40,569 nucleotides of DNA from Lactobacillus apis (lineage in GTDB: Bacteria > Bacillota > Bacilli > Lactobacillales > Lactobacillaceae). The notes beneath the pieces are model-generated. The model was not told where the DNA came from. It did no database searches and worked only from the letters and a program-made list of their open reading frames with translations. This document shows positions 10,750-18,594 of the stretch, piece by piece (the stretch's first letter is position 1; each line of letters starts with the position of its first letter). The position numbers and the translations under genes are program-made. Location: positions 1 through 40,569 of the forward strand of contig NZ_PDKP01000006.1 in assembly GCF_002837055.1 (NCBI RefSeq), in the 5' to 3' direction.

Positions 10750-11016
10750 TTACTCCAATTCCTTTTTCGGTGATATTACCAGCTTAATCCCACCTATTGT
10801 GATTAAGCTTGAGCAAAAGACAATAATAAATTTTCCACTGGCACAATCAAGAATTATACCTGAAACCATTGATGAAACTGGGCACCAATATTTCTGATTA
10901 TGGTCAACACTCGCCCATAAATGAGCAAAATTTGATAAAATATAACTATATTGATAGTAACTCATAGCATGATTGCAACCAATTAAAAGATGAATTGTGA
11001 TAATCCTAACTATCAT
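10750..11016 (-). pseudogene. Decayed membrane-protein fragment, possibly an MFS transporter C-terminus
   Basis: An 88-codon open stretch that does not look like a complete gene: no ribosome-binding site and odd Cys/Trp-rich composition. Its last half (VSGIILDCASGKF followed by a hydrophobic helix and a Lys/Glu tail) resembles the final transmembrane segment of major-facilitator transporters. It probably survives from a larger gene. The assignment is by eye and weak; it may instead be non-coding. Confidence 0.35.
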
Positions 11017-11044
11017 TAGAACTTAAGAAGAACAACTACAATTT

Positions 11045-11070
11045 GACCCTTTTGAGGGTCCATTGTTTTT
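11045..11070 (+). terminator. Terminator-like hairpin upstream of the 78-aa gene
   Basis: GACCCT and AGGGTC form a perfect 6-bp stem around TTTG, followed within 6 bp by T6. It ends about 35 bp before the start of the 78-aa gene. It could be an attenuator or a leftover terminator. Confidence 0.45.
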
Positions 11071-11102
11071 TACCAGCTTAAAATGTAGGAGACTTACTAA
11101 AT

Positions 11103-11339
11103 ATGTCAAATTCAAAAAAATATAGCTTAGACATTGACAACGAGAAGCAAACCATTCAAGGCATTTTTATACCCGACAAGACTATGTTCCAGCAAATTAG
11201 AGGAGTAGTTCAAGCTACACATTTAGATGGCTGGGAACCATCTTCTGATGATATTGAGAAATTGAAGGCTAATGCAATGAATCCTGACCCGAAAGAGCTA
11301 GCACGAATCAAAGCTATCTGGGAACAGAGGAGTAAGTAG
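11103..11339 (+). CDS. Small hypothetical protein, 78 aa
   Basis: Start ATG at 11103 with TAGGAG about 10 bp upstream. The protein is soluble and charged, with no signal peptide or membrane segment. The first 25 residues look like a beta hairpin (YSLDIDNEKQ, TIQGIFIPD). The rest is predicted mostly helical, ending in a basic helix (ELARIKAIWEQRSK). I do not recognise the family. Size and layout recall antitoxins or small regulators, but no toxin partner is adjacent. It is the only plus-strand gene between 6030 and 12651 and ends before a bidirectional terminator shared with the rgg/peptide unit. Its good ribosome-binding site and tight terminator support it being real. Confidence 0.7.
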   Translation: MSNSKKYSLDIDNEKQTIQGIFIPDKTMFQQIRGVVQATHLDGWEPSSDDIEKLKANAMNPDPKELARIKAIWEQRSK

Positions 11340-11401
11340 AAACTCGTCAACTTAGATTGAAGTCTAAAAATAAATCTGACTTCAAAAACAAATAAAAACA
11401 A

Positions 11402-11443
11402 AAAGAGCTAGTCAAGCATGAAACTTGAGCTAGCTCTTTTTTA
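11402..11443. terminator. Bidirectional terminator between the 78-aa gene and the rgg/peptide unit
   Basis: A stem of about 15 bp, interrupted by one bulged base (AAAGAGCTAG-TCAAG with CTTGAGCTAGCTCTTT), has T-runs on both strands. It ends the plus-strand 78-aa gene and the minus-strand peptide transcript. Confidence 0.85.
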
Positions 11444-11482
11444 CTTTAATTTATACTATATTACTTCTTAAATGATTAATTC

Positions 11483-11530
11483 TTAATCTGTAACAATAAT
11501 AATGACAGGTTTAAATAATGCTAATGACAT
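11483..11530 (-). CDS. Candidate Rgg-associated short signalling peptide, 15 aa
   Basis: The ORF reads MSLALFKPVIIIVTD and stops at TAA (11485-11483). AGGAG (11542-11538) lies 7 bp before the ATG, an ideal ribosome-binding site. A promoter-like pair (TTGTAA, 11605-11600, and TATTAT or TATAAT, 11583-11575) and a palindrome stand upstream, and a strong terminator follows at 11402. So this looks like a complete transcription unit of about 130-170 nt. It lies 100 bp downstream of the Rgg regulator on the same strand, as comS follows comR in streptococci. The peptide is short, has one Lys, and a run of Val/Ile, the composition of short hydrophobic pheromones read by Rgg proteins. No homologue is known to me. 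A type I toxin or leader peptide is the main alternative. Confidence 0.55.
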   Translation of the reverse strand: MSLALFKPVIIIVTD

Positions 11531-11577
11531 TTTTCTTCTCCTATATAAATCAATATTAACCAAACTTTTCATTAATT

Positions 11578-11605
11578 ATAATAACCCCTATTGCACTGTT
11601 TACAA
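11578..11605 (-). promoter_or_regulatory. Putative promoter of the 15-aa peptide ORF
   Basis: TTGTAA (11605-11600), 16 bp, TATTAT (11583-11578). A TATAAT in the alternative register sits 3 bp further on (19-bp spacing). The long or imperfect spacing would suit an activator-dependent promoter. Confidence 0.5.
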
Positions 11606-11610
11606 GGTGA

Positions 11611-11626
11611 TTTTCATATTCGAAAA
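11611..11626. promoter_or_regulatory. Candidate Rgg operator in front of the peptide promoter
   Basis: On the minus strand it reads TTTTCGAATATGAAAA, an inverted repeat of TTTTC/GAAAA around GAATAT. It begins 3 bp after the rgg stop codon and ends 5 bp before the -35 box of the peptide promoter. It matches the 12552-12567 site at 12 of 16 positions. Confidence 0.45.
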
Positions 11627-11629
11627 ATA

Positions 11630-12460
11630 TTACTTTATTAACCTATCAACAGTTACCTCATAGCCAGAATTGATTAGTACTTTCTTTATTTGATCGGCCT
11701 CCTCTTGATTATCATTAATTACGTCTTCGTAGTACTTTCCTAACATTTTAGTAAATGCCAATTCTATAGTATTAGGCAACTGCTTTAAAAAGTTTAATGG
11801 CTCTATACATAAACTACTTTTATTGTCTTGTATGCATAAGTCAATATAGTTAATCACCAATACGCTTAGTGCCACTAGAACCTTTTTCTCAATATTAGAA
11901 ACATTTTGATAGCGCCTAATAATACTTTTCACTAAAAAAGTAGCTTCATCTATTGTATACAGTTCCATTATATTACTTAATAAAACAATCCTTAGGTATC
12001 CATTATCATCAATGTCTTTTTGAAATAGTACTTGCTTAATTTCTTTCTTTTCTGCACGTGTTAGTTTTTTAAGTGAGTCATCATTATGTGTATTTGAAAT
12101 AACCTTTGCCTGTAAAATAAGTGATTCTGTTAAACTGGTTTGAGGCTCTATTTGCATTAATTGATCAGTAATATTTACTATTTCATCATCATTATCCTCA
12201 TTTGCAGCCTTTACAAGTTGATTTCTCAAATAATTAATTTTATTGTCATTAGAATTGCCATTTTCTGTTTCAGAAAAAAACTCCTGAAAACTAACCCCAT
12301 GTTTTTCAAGAATTTGGATCAACTCTTCTGCTCCGATATCATGAAAGCCACGTTCAACCTTTGAATAAAACGAAACAGAAATTACATCAGCAGCCATCTC
12401 CTTTTGGGTTAAACCTAAATCATGACGTAACTTTTTTAATTTGCTCCCAATACGATTCAT
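11630..12460 (-). CDS. Rgg/GadR/MutR-family transcriptional regulator
   Basis: 276 aa from the ATG at 12460 (AAAGGG 9 bp upstream); an ATG three codons earlier abuts that site and is unlikely. Residues about 3-60 are a Cro/C1-type helix-turn-helix (IGSKLKKLR, LTQKEMA, SFYSKVERG). The remainder is an all-helical repeat domain like the TPR-type peptide-binding domain of Rgg and ComR proteins, which bind imported short peptides and then activate nearby promoters. Length agrees with the family (about 280-300). A 15-codon hydrophobic ORF follows in the same direction. A palindrome related to the one in front of that ORF lies about 90 bp upstream of this gene. No transporter for peptide import or export is adjacent. 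Confidence 0.9.
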   Translation of the reverse strand: MNRIGSKLKKLRHDLGLTQKEMAADVISVSFYSKVERGFHDIGAEELIQILEKHGVSFQEFFSETENGNSNDNKINYLRNQLVKAANEDNDDEIVNITDQLMQIEPQTSLTESLILQAKVISNTHNDDSLKKLTRAEKKEIKQVLFQKDIDDNGYLRIVLLSNIMELYTIDEATFLVKSIIRRYQNVSNIEKKVLVALSVLVINYIDLCIQDNKSSLCIEPLNFLKQLPNTIELAFTKMLGKYYEDVINDNQEEADQIKKVLINSGYEVTVDRLIK

Positions 12461-12552
12461 AATTATCATCCCTTTTTATTCCATATAAAATATTATGGTC
12501 ACTAATCAGAAAAACATTCAAAAATATTATTTGTTTTTAACAAATTGATCCT

Positions 12553-12566
12553 TTTGAATATTCAAA
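12553..12566. promoter_or_regulatory. Perfect 14-bp palindrome between rgg and the HD-domain gene
   Basis: TTTGAATATTCAAA is its own reverse complement. A perfect TATAAT follows at 12591-12596 on the plus strand, 24 bp later and without a good -35 box, the pattern of an activated promoter. The site shares the GAATAT core with 11611-11626. It could serve the HD-domain gene, rgg, or both. Confidence 0.5.
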
Positions 12567-12651
12567 GTGCCCTATAAATTGCAAATTTGCTATAATCAAG
12601 TAAATAATCAATTTTTAATCTTACATTATAAACTAACTTCGAGGAATATTT

Positions 12652-14019
12652 ATGCCAAAATTTCAAAGTAAAAAATTAACTAAAGAAGTTGTTTTACGTG
12701 ATCCTGTTCATGACTACATTCACATTGAAGATCAAGTCATATTGGACATTTTAAAAACAGAAGAATTCCAAAGAATGCGCCGTATCAAACAACTTGGGCC
12801 TCTTTCATATGTTTTTCCTGGAGCAACTCATACCCGTTTCGAACATAATCTAGGTGTGTACGAGCTGACTAGAAAAATCTGTAATATTTTCGCAGAAAAG
12901 TACCCATCTCATAATTCGGGGGATGGCCTCTGGGACGACAATAACCGCTTATTAGTTGAATGTGCCGGTTTACTCCACGATATCGGACATGGACCGTACT
13001 CACATACTTTTGAGCATCTATTTGGTACAAACCACGAAAAGATTGGTCAAAAGATTATTACTGACCCTAATACAGAAATTAACCATGTTTTGCGCGGAGT
13101 TGCACCAAACTTTCCTGAATTAGTTGCTAGTGTTATTGATAAAACTTATCCTAATCCTCAAGTCGTTAAAATGATTTCCAGTCAGGCTGATGCTGACCGC
13201 ATGGATTATCTTAAACGTGATGCATACTTCACTGGCGTTACATACGGCGAATTTGATTTGTCGCGAATTTTACAAGAAATAAGACCTTATCAAGGTGGCA
13301 TTTGCTTCACAATGGCTGGAATGCATGCAGTTGAGGACTATATCGTTTCGCGCTATCAAATGTATCAGCAAGTGTACTTTCACCGTGTAGGCCGTTCAAT
13401 GGAAGTTATTTTGCAGCATTTACTTGAACGAGCAAAAGTTGTTTATGAGCAAGGTACTCTGCAAGTTACACCAAGTTTAGCCAAGTTTTTAGCTGGCGAC
13501 TGGACGCTCAGCGACTACCTTGAATTAGACGATGGAGTCATGGAAACAAACTTCTCCATGTGGACAAAGGCAAGCGACCCAATTTTAGCTGATTTAGCAA
13601 ATTGCTATTTGTATCGAAAGCCATTAGCAAGTATTTGCATCGATGACGAAACTAAGAGCTTATTACCTAAATTAAAGGACCTAATTAAGCAAGCTGGGTT
13701 TGATCCGCTCTATTATACAGATACCAATTCTGCTTTTGATGAACCTTATGATGCGTATAAACCAAGCGGGAAAAACGCCAATAGTCAAATTGAAATCATG
13801 CAAGCTGACGGTCAGCTAATTGAACTGTCACAGTTAAGTCCGTTAGTTCGTGCACTTAACGGGACAATTCAAGGCGATGAACGGTTCTTCTTCCCTAAAA
13901 TCATGATGTCCAATAGCGATGAACCACAAATTTTTGACCCGCTTTACCAACAATTCCAACGTTATGTCAAAAATGGTAAGCTGCGCTATTTGCGAAAACC
14001 AAAAAGTAATAAAAAATAA
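12652..14019 (+). CDS. HD-domain phosphohydrolase (dGTPase-like, YdhJ type)
   Basis: 455 aa; ATG preceded by GAGGAAT. Residues about 45-190 carry the HD metal site: H65 in TRFEHNLG, H109-D110 in LLHDIGHG, and D180/D182 in the SQADADRMDYL helix. Residues around 220-260 (YQMYQQVYFHR) match the helical part typical of bacterial SamHD1/dNTPase-like proteins. The C-terminus is a long helical and mixed region of unknown role. Family members hydrolyse nucleotides or related phosphoesters; the real substrate cannot be read from the sequence. It stands alone, between the divergent rgg and the convergent ABC operon, and ends at a bidirectional terminator. The palindrome at 12553 sits in its promoter region. 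Confidence 0.88.
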   Translation: MPKFQSKKLTKEVVLRDPVHDYIHIEDQVILDILKTEEFQRMRRIKQLGPLSYVFPGATHTRFEHNLGVYELTRKICNIFAEKYPSHNSGDGLWDDNNRLLVECAGLLHDIGHGPYSHTFEHLFGTNHEKIGQKIITDPNTEINHVLRGVAPNFPELVASVIDKTYPNPQVVKMISSQADADRMDYLKRDAYFTGVTYGEFDLSRILQEIRPYQGGICFTMAGMHAVEDYIVSRYQMYQQVYFHRVGRSMEVILQHLLERAKVVYEQGTLQVTPSLAKFLAGDWTLSDYLELDDGVMETNFSMWTKASDPILADLANCYLYRKPLASICIDDETKSLLPKLKDLIKQAGFDPLYYTDTNSAFDEPYDAYKPSGKNANSQIEIMQADGQLIELSQLSPLVRALNGTIQGDERFFFPKIMMSNSDEPQIFDPLYQQFQRYVKNGKLRYLRKPKSNKK

Positions 14020-14020
14020 A

Positions 14021-14055
14021 AAGACCGAATTCTGATTGAATTCGATCTTTTTTTT
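14021..14055. terminator. Bidirectional terminator between the HD gene and the ABC operon
   Basis: AAGACCGAATTC and GAATTCGATCTT pair with one mismatch around a 5-nt loop. T-runs follow on the plus strand and, read backwards, on the minus strand. Confidence 0.85.
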
Positions 14056-14085
14056 GGGGAGCTATTTGTTAGGTTATACGTTTAC

Positions 14086-15678
14086 TTAACTTTCTGTATT
14101 TTTAACTATATGAATTTCACGGTCGAATAACTGCTTCATTTGTTCATTAAAGTTATGAGCTATAAAGATTACCGTTGCAGAGGTTGCAGTTACCTCACGC
14201 AAAATTTCCATCGTAGCTTGTTGATCAATCGCACTAGTTCCCTCATCAATTAGAATCAATTCACTGTGATGAACTAATGCACGTACTAAAACAATTTTTT
14301 GCCTTTGTCCGCCAGAAATATTTAACTTATTCAAATCGATTTGCTGATCCAGTCCTTGGTCAAACTTAGCAATATCTCCATTAAGCTGAACTTTTTCTAC
14401 AAGCGAAGGTAAAGCACTTTTTAGTTTATCAGCAAACATCGTCATATTGTCAGCGATACTTGCTGGAAAGAGAACAGGATCTTGAGGGATATAACCAATT
14501 TTCTCCATATCAGGATTAATTGGCACGCCGTTTTTATTCTTGAAAACAATTTTTCCCGTAGTCGGCTTAAGCTGTTCTAGAATAAGTTTAAATAAAGTTG
14601 ATTTACCTGCACCTGAATCGCCAGTTAATAGTATTTTTTCACCTGCTTTAATATCAATATCAGGGAATTTTAGACTCTCACCATTTGGAAATTGTAGGCT
14701 AAGGTCACGAACACTCAGCTCCGCAGGTGCTGAGACTTGTTCTAGTTTAGGCTGTTCAACACTTTTAGTTTCCTCAGCAATTTTTTTATTTAAAGATTGG
14801 GCACCCTTCATCTGGCCGTATGAATTAACGATTTCTTCAACGCCCATTCTTAGATAATATTGACAGTTTCCAACACCGATAATAACACCAAAAGCAACTA
14901 GTTTTTGCTGAAATAAGTAGCCAGCTAATAAAAATAAGATTGTTGAAAAGCAAACTGAAATTAACCCATTAACAATAGACAGCAGTTGCATGACCCCATT
15001 TTGTTTAACATTTGCATCCTCCAAGTCTTTGGCTGCCTTATCTGTTATCGCAAATAATTTTTCACCGGCAAAATAGCGTTGTATTTCTTCTAAGCCACTA
15101 AGCCACTTGTCTAAGCAATCCAAATACTTTTGATTACTTTCAGAAATGTGAGTTATTGCCTGCTGTAAGGGTTTTTCAAGCAATTTAGGCACAGCTAACG
15201 AAATAATCACCATCAAAGTGACCGCTAAAAGTAAACTCCAGTGTAATGAAATTAATAACGCAACAACAGACACGATAATTGCTACACCACCGAGCAAATT
15301 GAAAAAGGGTTCTAAATAATTTTCTTGGCTTTGAACTAAGTCATTAGTTAATCCATTCTGGACCTGCGCTACAGGGTGCTCTTTTTGATCTTTATAAAAA
15401 TGGTCAATTGTTTTTTGACGAATAGCAGCTTTATATTGTTCCTCTTGTTTAGATTGAAGGTAACGTAGCAGTCCTTGCAATAAATAATCGATCAGGATGA
15501 ATACAAAACTAGCAAGAACCATAACCATGAAAGTTCTAAAATTACCTTGCTGAATTGCTGTAGTTTCAATGATTACAATTAATGAATTAACAATCATAAG
15601 TGCATGAAAGCTAATTAGCACTACCATTATCACTACAAAGCGTAATGGGTTTTGCTTAAAAAAACCTTTAATAGTCAT
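14086..15678 (-). CDS. ABC exporter half-transporter (second subunit of a pair)
   Basis: 530 aa. About six transmembrane helices fill residues 1-290, followed by an ATPase domain with Walker A GDSGAGKST, signature SGGQRQK and Walker B LILIDEGTSAID with the catalytic Glu intact; the switch His is in IFIAHNF. The start is the ATG at 15678 with AAGGAGG upstream, inside the tail of the preceding gene; only 2 bp separate the stop of that gene from this start. The two products are similar over their whole length and both ATP sites look active, so they probably form a heterodimeric exporter. Substrate unknown: drugs, lipids or peptides are all possible. A bidirectional terminator ends the operon. 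Confidence 0.9.
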   Translation of the reverse strand: MTIKGFFKQNPLRFVVIMVVLISFHALMIVNSLIVIIETTAIQQGNFRTFMVMVLASFVFILIDYLLQGLLRYLQSKQEEQYKAAIRQKTIDHFYKDQKEHPVAQVQNGLTNDLVQSQENYLEPFFNLLGGVAIIVSVVALLISLHWSLLLAVTLMVIISLAVPKLLEKPLQQAITHISESNQKYLDCLDKWLSGLEEIQRYFAGEKLFAITDKAAKDLEDANVKQNGVMQLLSIVNGLISVCFSTILFLLAGYLFQQKLVAFGVIIGVGNCQYYLRMGVEEIVNSYGQMKGAQSLNKKIAEETKSVEQPKLEQVSAPAELSVRDLSLQFPNGESLKFPDIDIKAGEKILLTGDSGAGKSTLFKLILEQLKPTTGKIVFKNKNGVPINPDMEKIGYIPQDPVLFPASIADNMTMFADKLKSALPSLVEKVQLNGDIAKFDQGLDQQIDLNKLNISGGQRQKIVLVRALVHHSELILIDEGTSAIDQQATMEILREVTATSATVIFIAHNFNEQMKQLFDREIHIVKNTES

Positions 15679-15680
15679 TT

Positions 15681-17270
15681 CTACTTGACCTCCTTTTTCT
15701 TTGCTTTTAGGCAGATTTGATAATCAAATTTTTCCATTAAATCAGGACTAAAATTATGTGCAATTAGCAAGACCGTTTTATCTGTTTGCAGCAGTTCACT
15801 AATGATTTTATTAGTTGTCTTGCTATCAACTGCACTTGTTGCCTCATCCAATAAAAGAAATGGTTTGTCATGTATTTCAGCCCTTGCTAAAACAACTTTC
15901 TGTCTTTGCCCCCCAGATAAGTTTCCTTGATCTAAATCAACATTAGTGTCAATTTGTTGTGGAAAGCTTGCTATGTCTGAAGCTAGCTGTACGTTTTGAA
16001 CTGCCCCACTTAATCTGGAACTTAGTTTTTGGTTAAACATCGTAATATTATTAGCAACCGTATCCGGGAAAAGCGTAGCGTCTTGAGCCACATAACCTAA
16101 TTCAGCTTGCTTAGGTAGTAGTTTGTTACCAGCTTGATCAATAAAATAGATCTCTCCGTTTTGGGGCTCAATTTTACCCAATAGAACCTTGAAAAGTGTT
16201 GACTTTCCAGTGCCAGAATCACCTGTTAGTAGAACTTTATCGCCTTGATTAATAGAGAAATCGGGATAAGTGATACTTTCACCATTTTGATATTGAACCT
16301 CTAGGTTCCGACATTTCAAACCATACACTGCAGCCTTAGGCTTTCTTTCAGGTAGCGGCTGAATGAGTTTAGTAACATCAGCACGTAATTCCTTTGTTGA
16401 ACGAATTTGGGTAATTGCACTAATGATTTCCCATAAGCCATTAAAAATAGTTGAGGCAAAACTGCTAGCAATGGCCCAGTCACCCAGAGATATTATATGT
16501 CTGAAAAATAGTAGACCAGCCCAGAGACCTGTTCCCACTTGACCGATTGAGTTGCCCACGCCATTAATTGCAATTGCAATAGACTTCATTTTATTACTAT
16601 TTACATTGGCATCTGTAAGTTTCTGGTTATCTTGACCAAGCGCTTTGGCTAAACGGCCACCAGCACCATAACGTCGTAATTCTCCTAGACCAGAAAACCA
16701 GTTCTCAATTGTATTTAAAAATTGCGCATTCTTCTGAGCTGCTTTAGCAGTTGAACTGGACAATTTTTTGGTCATGATTTGAGGTAAGCAAAGAACAATA
16801 ATCGTTACTACGGTCACAATCAAAATTAATGACCAATGCAATGTTAATAGTGTTCCTATTGCCATAATGATGCTTAATAAATTAATCCAGATTTTTATCC
16901 ATGGTGTCGCATAATCGTCGGACAAAACTTTGAGATTATTTCCCAATTGATTCTGCATATCTGCAACCTTAGTTGGTTCGGCGGCATAATAGTGTTTCAT
17001 TATTTTGGCGCGAATTTCGTGCAAATATTCTTGAATCTGCTTGTTAAACAAAAATGTTCCTAGTGGTAGTAGAAGAATAGTAAAAATTGAAATGATAAGT
17101 TCTAAAACTATCCAAAAAGCAAACCCGCTCCAGTTTCCATTACTAAGATCATTAGTTATGTATTTGAAAAAATATGTTGTTGCAGTACCACTTAATGCAT
17201 AAGCCAAGAAAACTAATAAAATTAAAATTGTTCTTGGTATGCTAGTCTTTAATAATTGCTTTAGTGTCAA
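15681..17270 (-). CDS. ABC exporter half-transporter (first subunit of a pair)
   Basis: 529 aa from a TTG at 17270, which has AAGGAGG 10 bp upstream. A TTG three codons earlier (17279) almost touches that ribosome-binding site. The chosen start also aligns MTLKQLL with MTIKGFF of the partner. There are about six N-terminal transmembrane helices. The ATPase domain carries Walker A GDSGTGKST, signature LSGGQRQK and Walker B FLLLDEATSAVD. It is translationally linked to the second subunit. The promoter (17302-17330) is preceded by two 10-bp direct repeats exactly 21 bp apart, which suggests control by a response regulator not encoded here. The transported substrate is not evident. Confidence 0.9.
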   Translation of the reverse strand: MTLKQLLKTSIPRTILILLVFLAYALSGTATTYFFKYITNDLSNGNWSGFAFWIVLELIISIFTILLLPLGTFLFNKQIQEYLHEIRAKIMKHYYAAEPTKVADMQNQLGNNLKVLSDDYATPWIKIWINLLSIIMAIGTLLTLHWSLILIVTVVTIIVLCLPQIMTKKLSSSTAKAAQKNAQFLNTIENWFSGLGELRRYGAGGRLAKALGQDNQKLTDANVNSNKMKSIAIAINGVGNSIGQVGTGLWAGLLFFRHIISLGDWAIASSFASTIFNGLWEIISAITQIRSTKELRADVTKLIQPLPERKPKAAVYGLKCRNLEVQYQNGESITYPDFSINQGDKVLLTGDSGTGKSTLFKVLLGKIEPQNGEIYFIDQAGNKLLPKQAELGYVAQDATLFPDTVANNITMFNQKLSSRLSGAVQNVQLASDIASFPQQIDTNVDLDQGNLSGGQRQKVVLARAEIHDKPFLLLDEATSAVDSKTTNKIISELLQTDKTVLLIAHNFSPDLMEKFDYQICLKAKKKEVK

Positions 17271-17301
17271 TGGTCTCAAGCCTCCTTAATTCATATTTCT
17301 T

Positions 17302-17330
17302 ATTAAAGTCTAATTTTATTTTAAATTCAA
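17302..17330 (-). promoter_or_regulatory. Putative promoter of the ABC exporter operon
   Basis: TTGAAT (17330-17325), 17-bp spacer, TTTAAT (17307-17302) on the minus strand. The first start codon is about 32 bp downstream. Confidence 0.55.
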
Positions 17331-17337
17331 TCTGATT

Positions 17338-17368
17338 CAATTAAGTGGTCATTTTTTCCAACTAAGTG
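17338..17368 (-). promoter_or_regulatory. Direct repeats 21 bp apart upstream of the ABC promoter
   Basis: On the minus strand CACTTAGTTG (17368-17359) and CACTTAATTG (17347-17338) match at 9 of 10 positions with a 21-bp period, two helical turns. The proximal copy ends 7 bp before the -35 box. Paired repeats of this spacing are how LytTR-type and related response regulators bind. Confidence 0.5.
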
Positions 17369-17404
17369 ACACATATTTTATTAGTAAGATAATTTAGTAC
17401 ATAG

Positions 17405-17438
17405 AAAAACCCTGAAATCAGTTTGGTTTCAGGGTTTT
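17405..17438. terminator. Terminator downstream of prs
   Basis: AAAACCCTGAAA and TTTCAGGGTTTT form a perfect 12-bp stem with a 9-nt loop and T-runs on both strands. It lies 20 bp past the prs stop. Confidence 0.85.
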
Positions 17439-17458
17439 ATTACGTGTCATTTTAAATT

Positions 17459-18430
17459 TTAATGCTTATCTTTTTCATATCTGGTATTAAACAAAGGACT
17501 AAGTGGTTCATTCTTTTGAATACACTTAATTGCATCCCCAATTAACGGTCCCACTGAAACAAGTGAAGTCTTATCCAACTTCTTCTCTGCAGGCTGGTTA
17601 ATTGAATCTGTTAATACCAAGCTTTTAATCGGAGAATCATTTAAACGTTTAATGGCTGGACCAGATAAAACAGCATGTGTAGCACTGGCATAAACTTCAG
17701 TTGCACCTGCATCAATCAATGCTTGTGCAGCTAACGTGATAGTTCCAGCAGTATCGATCATATCATCAATAATGATTGCTCGCTTACCTTTAACATCACC
17801 AATGATGTTCATTACCTCGGCAACATTAGCACGTGGTCGACGCTTATCAACAATCGCAATTGAAGTGCCTAGGAATTCTGCAAGTTTTCTAGCACGAGTA
17901 ACACCACCATGATCTGGTGAAACTACAACTGCATCCTTTTCCAGATTATTTCTTAAGAAGTAATCTGCAAGTAATGGTGCACCCATTAAATTATCTACAG
18001 GTATATCGAAGAAGCCTTGAATTTGAGGTGCATGTAAATCTAGTGATAATAGTCTAGTGGCACCTGCTTCTTGCAACATATCAGCAACTAATTTAGCTGT
18101 AATTGGTTCACGTGGACGAGTCTTGCGATCCTGACGAGCATAGCCATAATATGGAATTACAATATTTATCGTCTGTGCACTTGCGCGGCGAACAGCATCA
18201 ATCATAATCAACAATTCCATCAAATTATCATTGACTGGTACACTCGTTGATTGAATTAAATATACGTCCTTACCACGAACAGATTCGTCTATATTAATTT
18301 GAATTTCCCCATCGCTAAAGCGTTGTACACTAGATTCACTAAGTGGAATCCCAACGCGGTCCGCAATTTTTTGTGCTAGCGGCAAATTCGAATTGAGGGC
18401 AAACAACATCATATTGTCTTTATAAGACAT
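17459..18430 (-). CDS. prs: Ribose-phosphate pyrophosphokinase (PRPP synthetase)
   Basis: 323 aa, ATG with GGAGG upstream. The enzyme makes PRPP from ribose 5-phosphate and ATP for nucleotide, His and Trp synthesis. Class I features are present: the flexible loop [10 protein letters not shown], the catalytic SPDHGG stretch and the PRPP-binding loop DDMIDTAGT. Length is typical. It has its own promoter (18505-18533) and terminator, so it is a single-gene unit between the ABC operon and murQ. Confidence 0.97.
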   Translation of the reverse strand: MSYKDNMMLFALNSNLPLAQKIADRVGIPLSESSVQRFSDGEIQINIDESVRGKDVYLIQSTSVPVNDNLMELLIMIDAVRRASAQTINIVIPYYGYARQDRKTRPREPITAKLVADMLQEAGATRLLSLDLHAPQIQGFFDIPVDNLMGAPLLADYFLRNNLEKDAVVVSPDHGGVTRARKLAEFLGTSIAIVDKRRPRANVAEVMNIIGDVKGKRAIIIDDMIDTAGTITLAAQALIDAGATEVYASATHAVLSGPAIKRLNDSPIKSLVLTDSINQPAEKKLDKTSLVSVGPLIGDAIKCIQKNEPLSPLFNTRYEKDKH

Positions 18431-18504
18431 AATTTCCTCCGTATTAAAATGTTAACAACTTATTATTTTACCAAAAGTTGTCCGAAAAAGCTTTTTCCTA
18501 TACT

Positions 18505-18533
18505 ATTATTCAACTTTAGCGGACGACATTCAA
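18505..18533 (-). promoter_or_regulatory. Putative prs promoter
   Basis: TTGAAT (18533-18528), exactly 17 bp, AATAAT (18510-18505). The untranslated leader would be about 65 nt. Confidence 0.55.
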
Positions 18534-18594
18534 GCCCCGAATGCTAGAATGTGCAGATAATGCGTAAGTTTTCCACTTATTTTAAAAGAAATTT

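Noticed and set aside
18470-18546. CCGAA-containing stretches upstream of prs as PurR boxes
   Set aside because: The two CCGAA words are on the same strand about 55 bp apart and flanking bases do not match a PurBox well.
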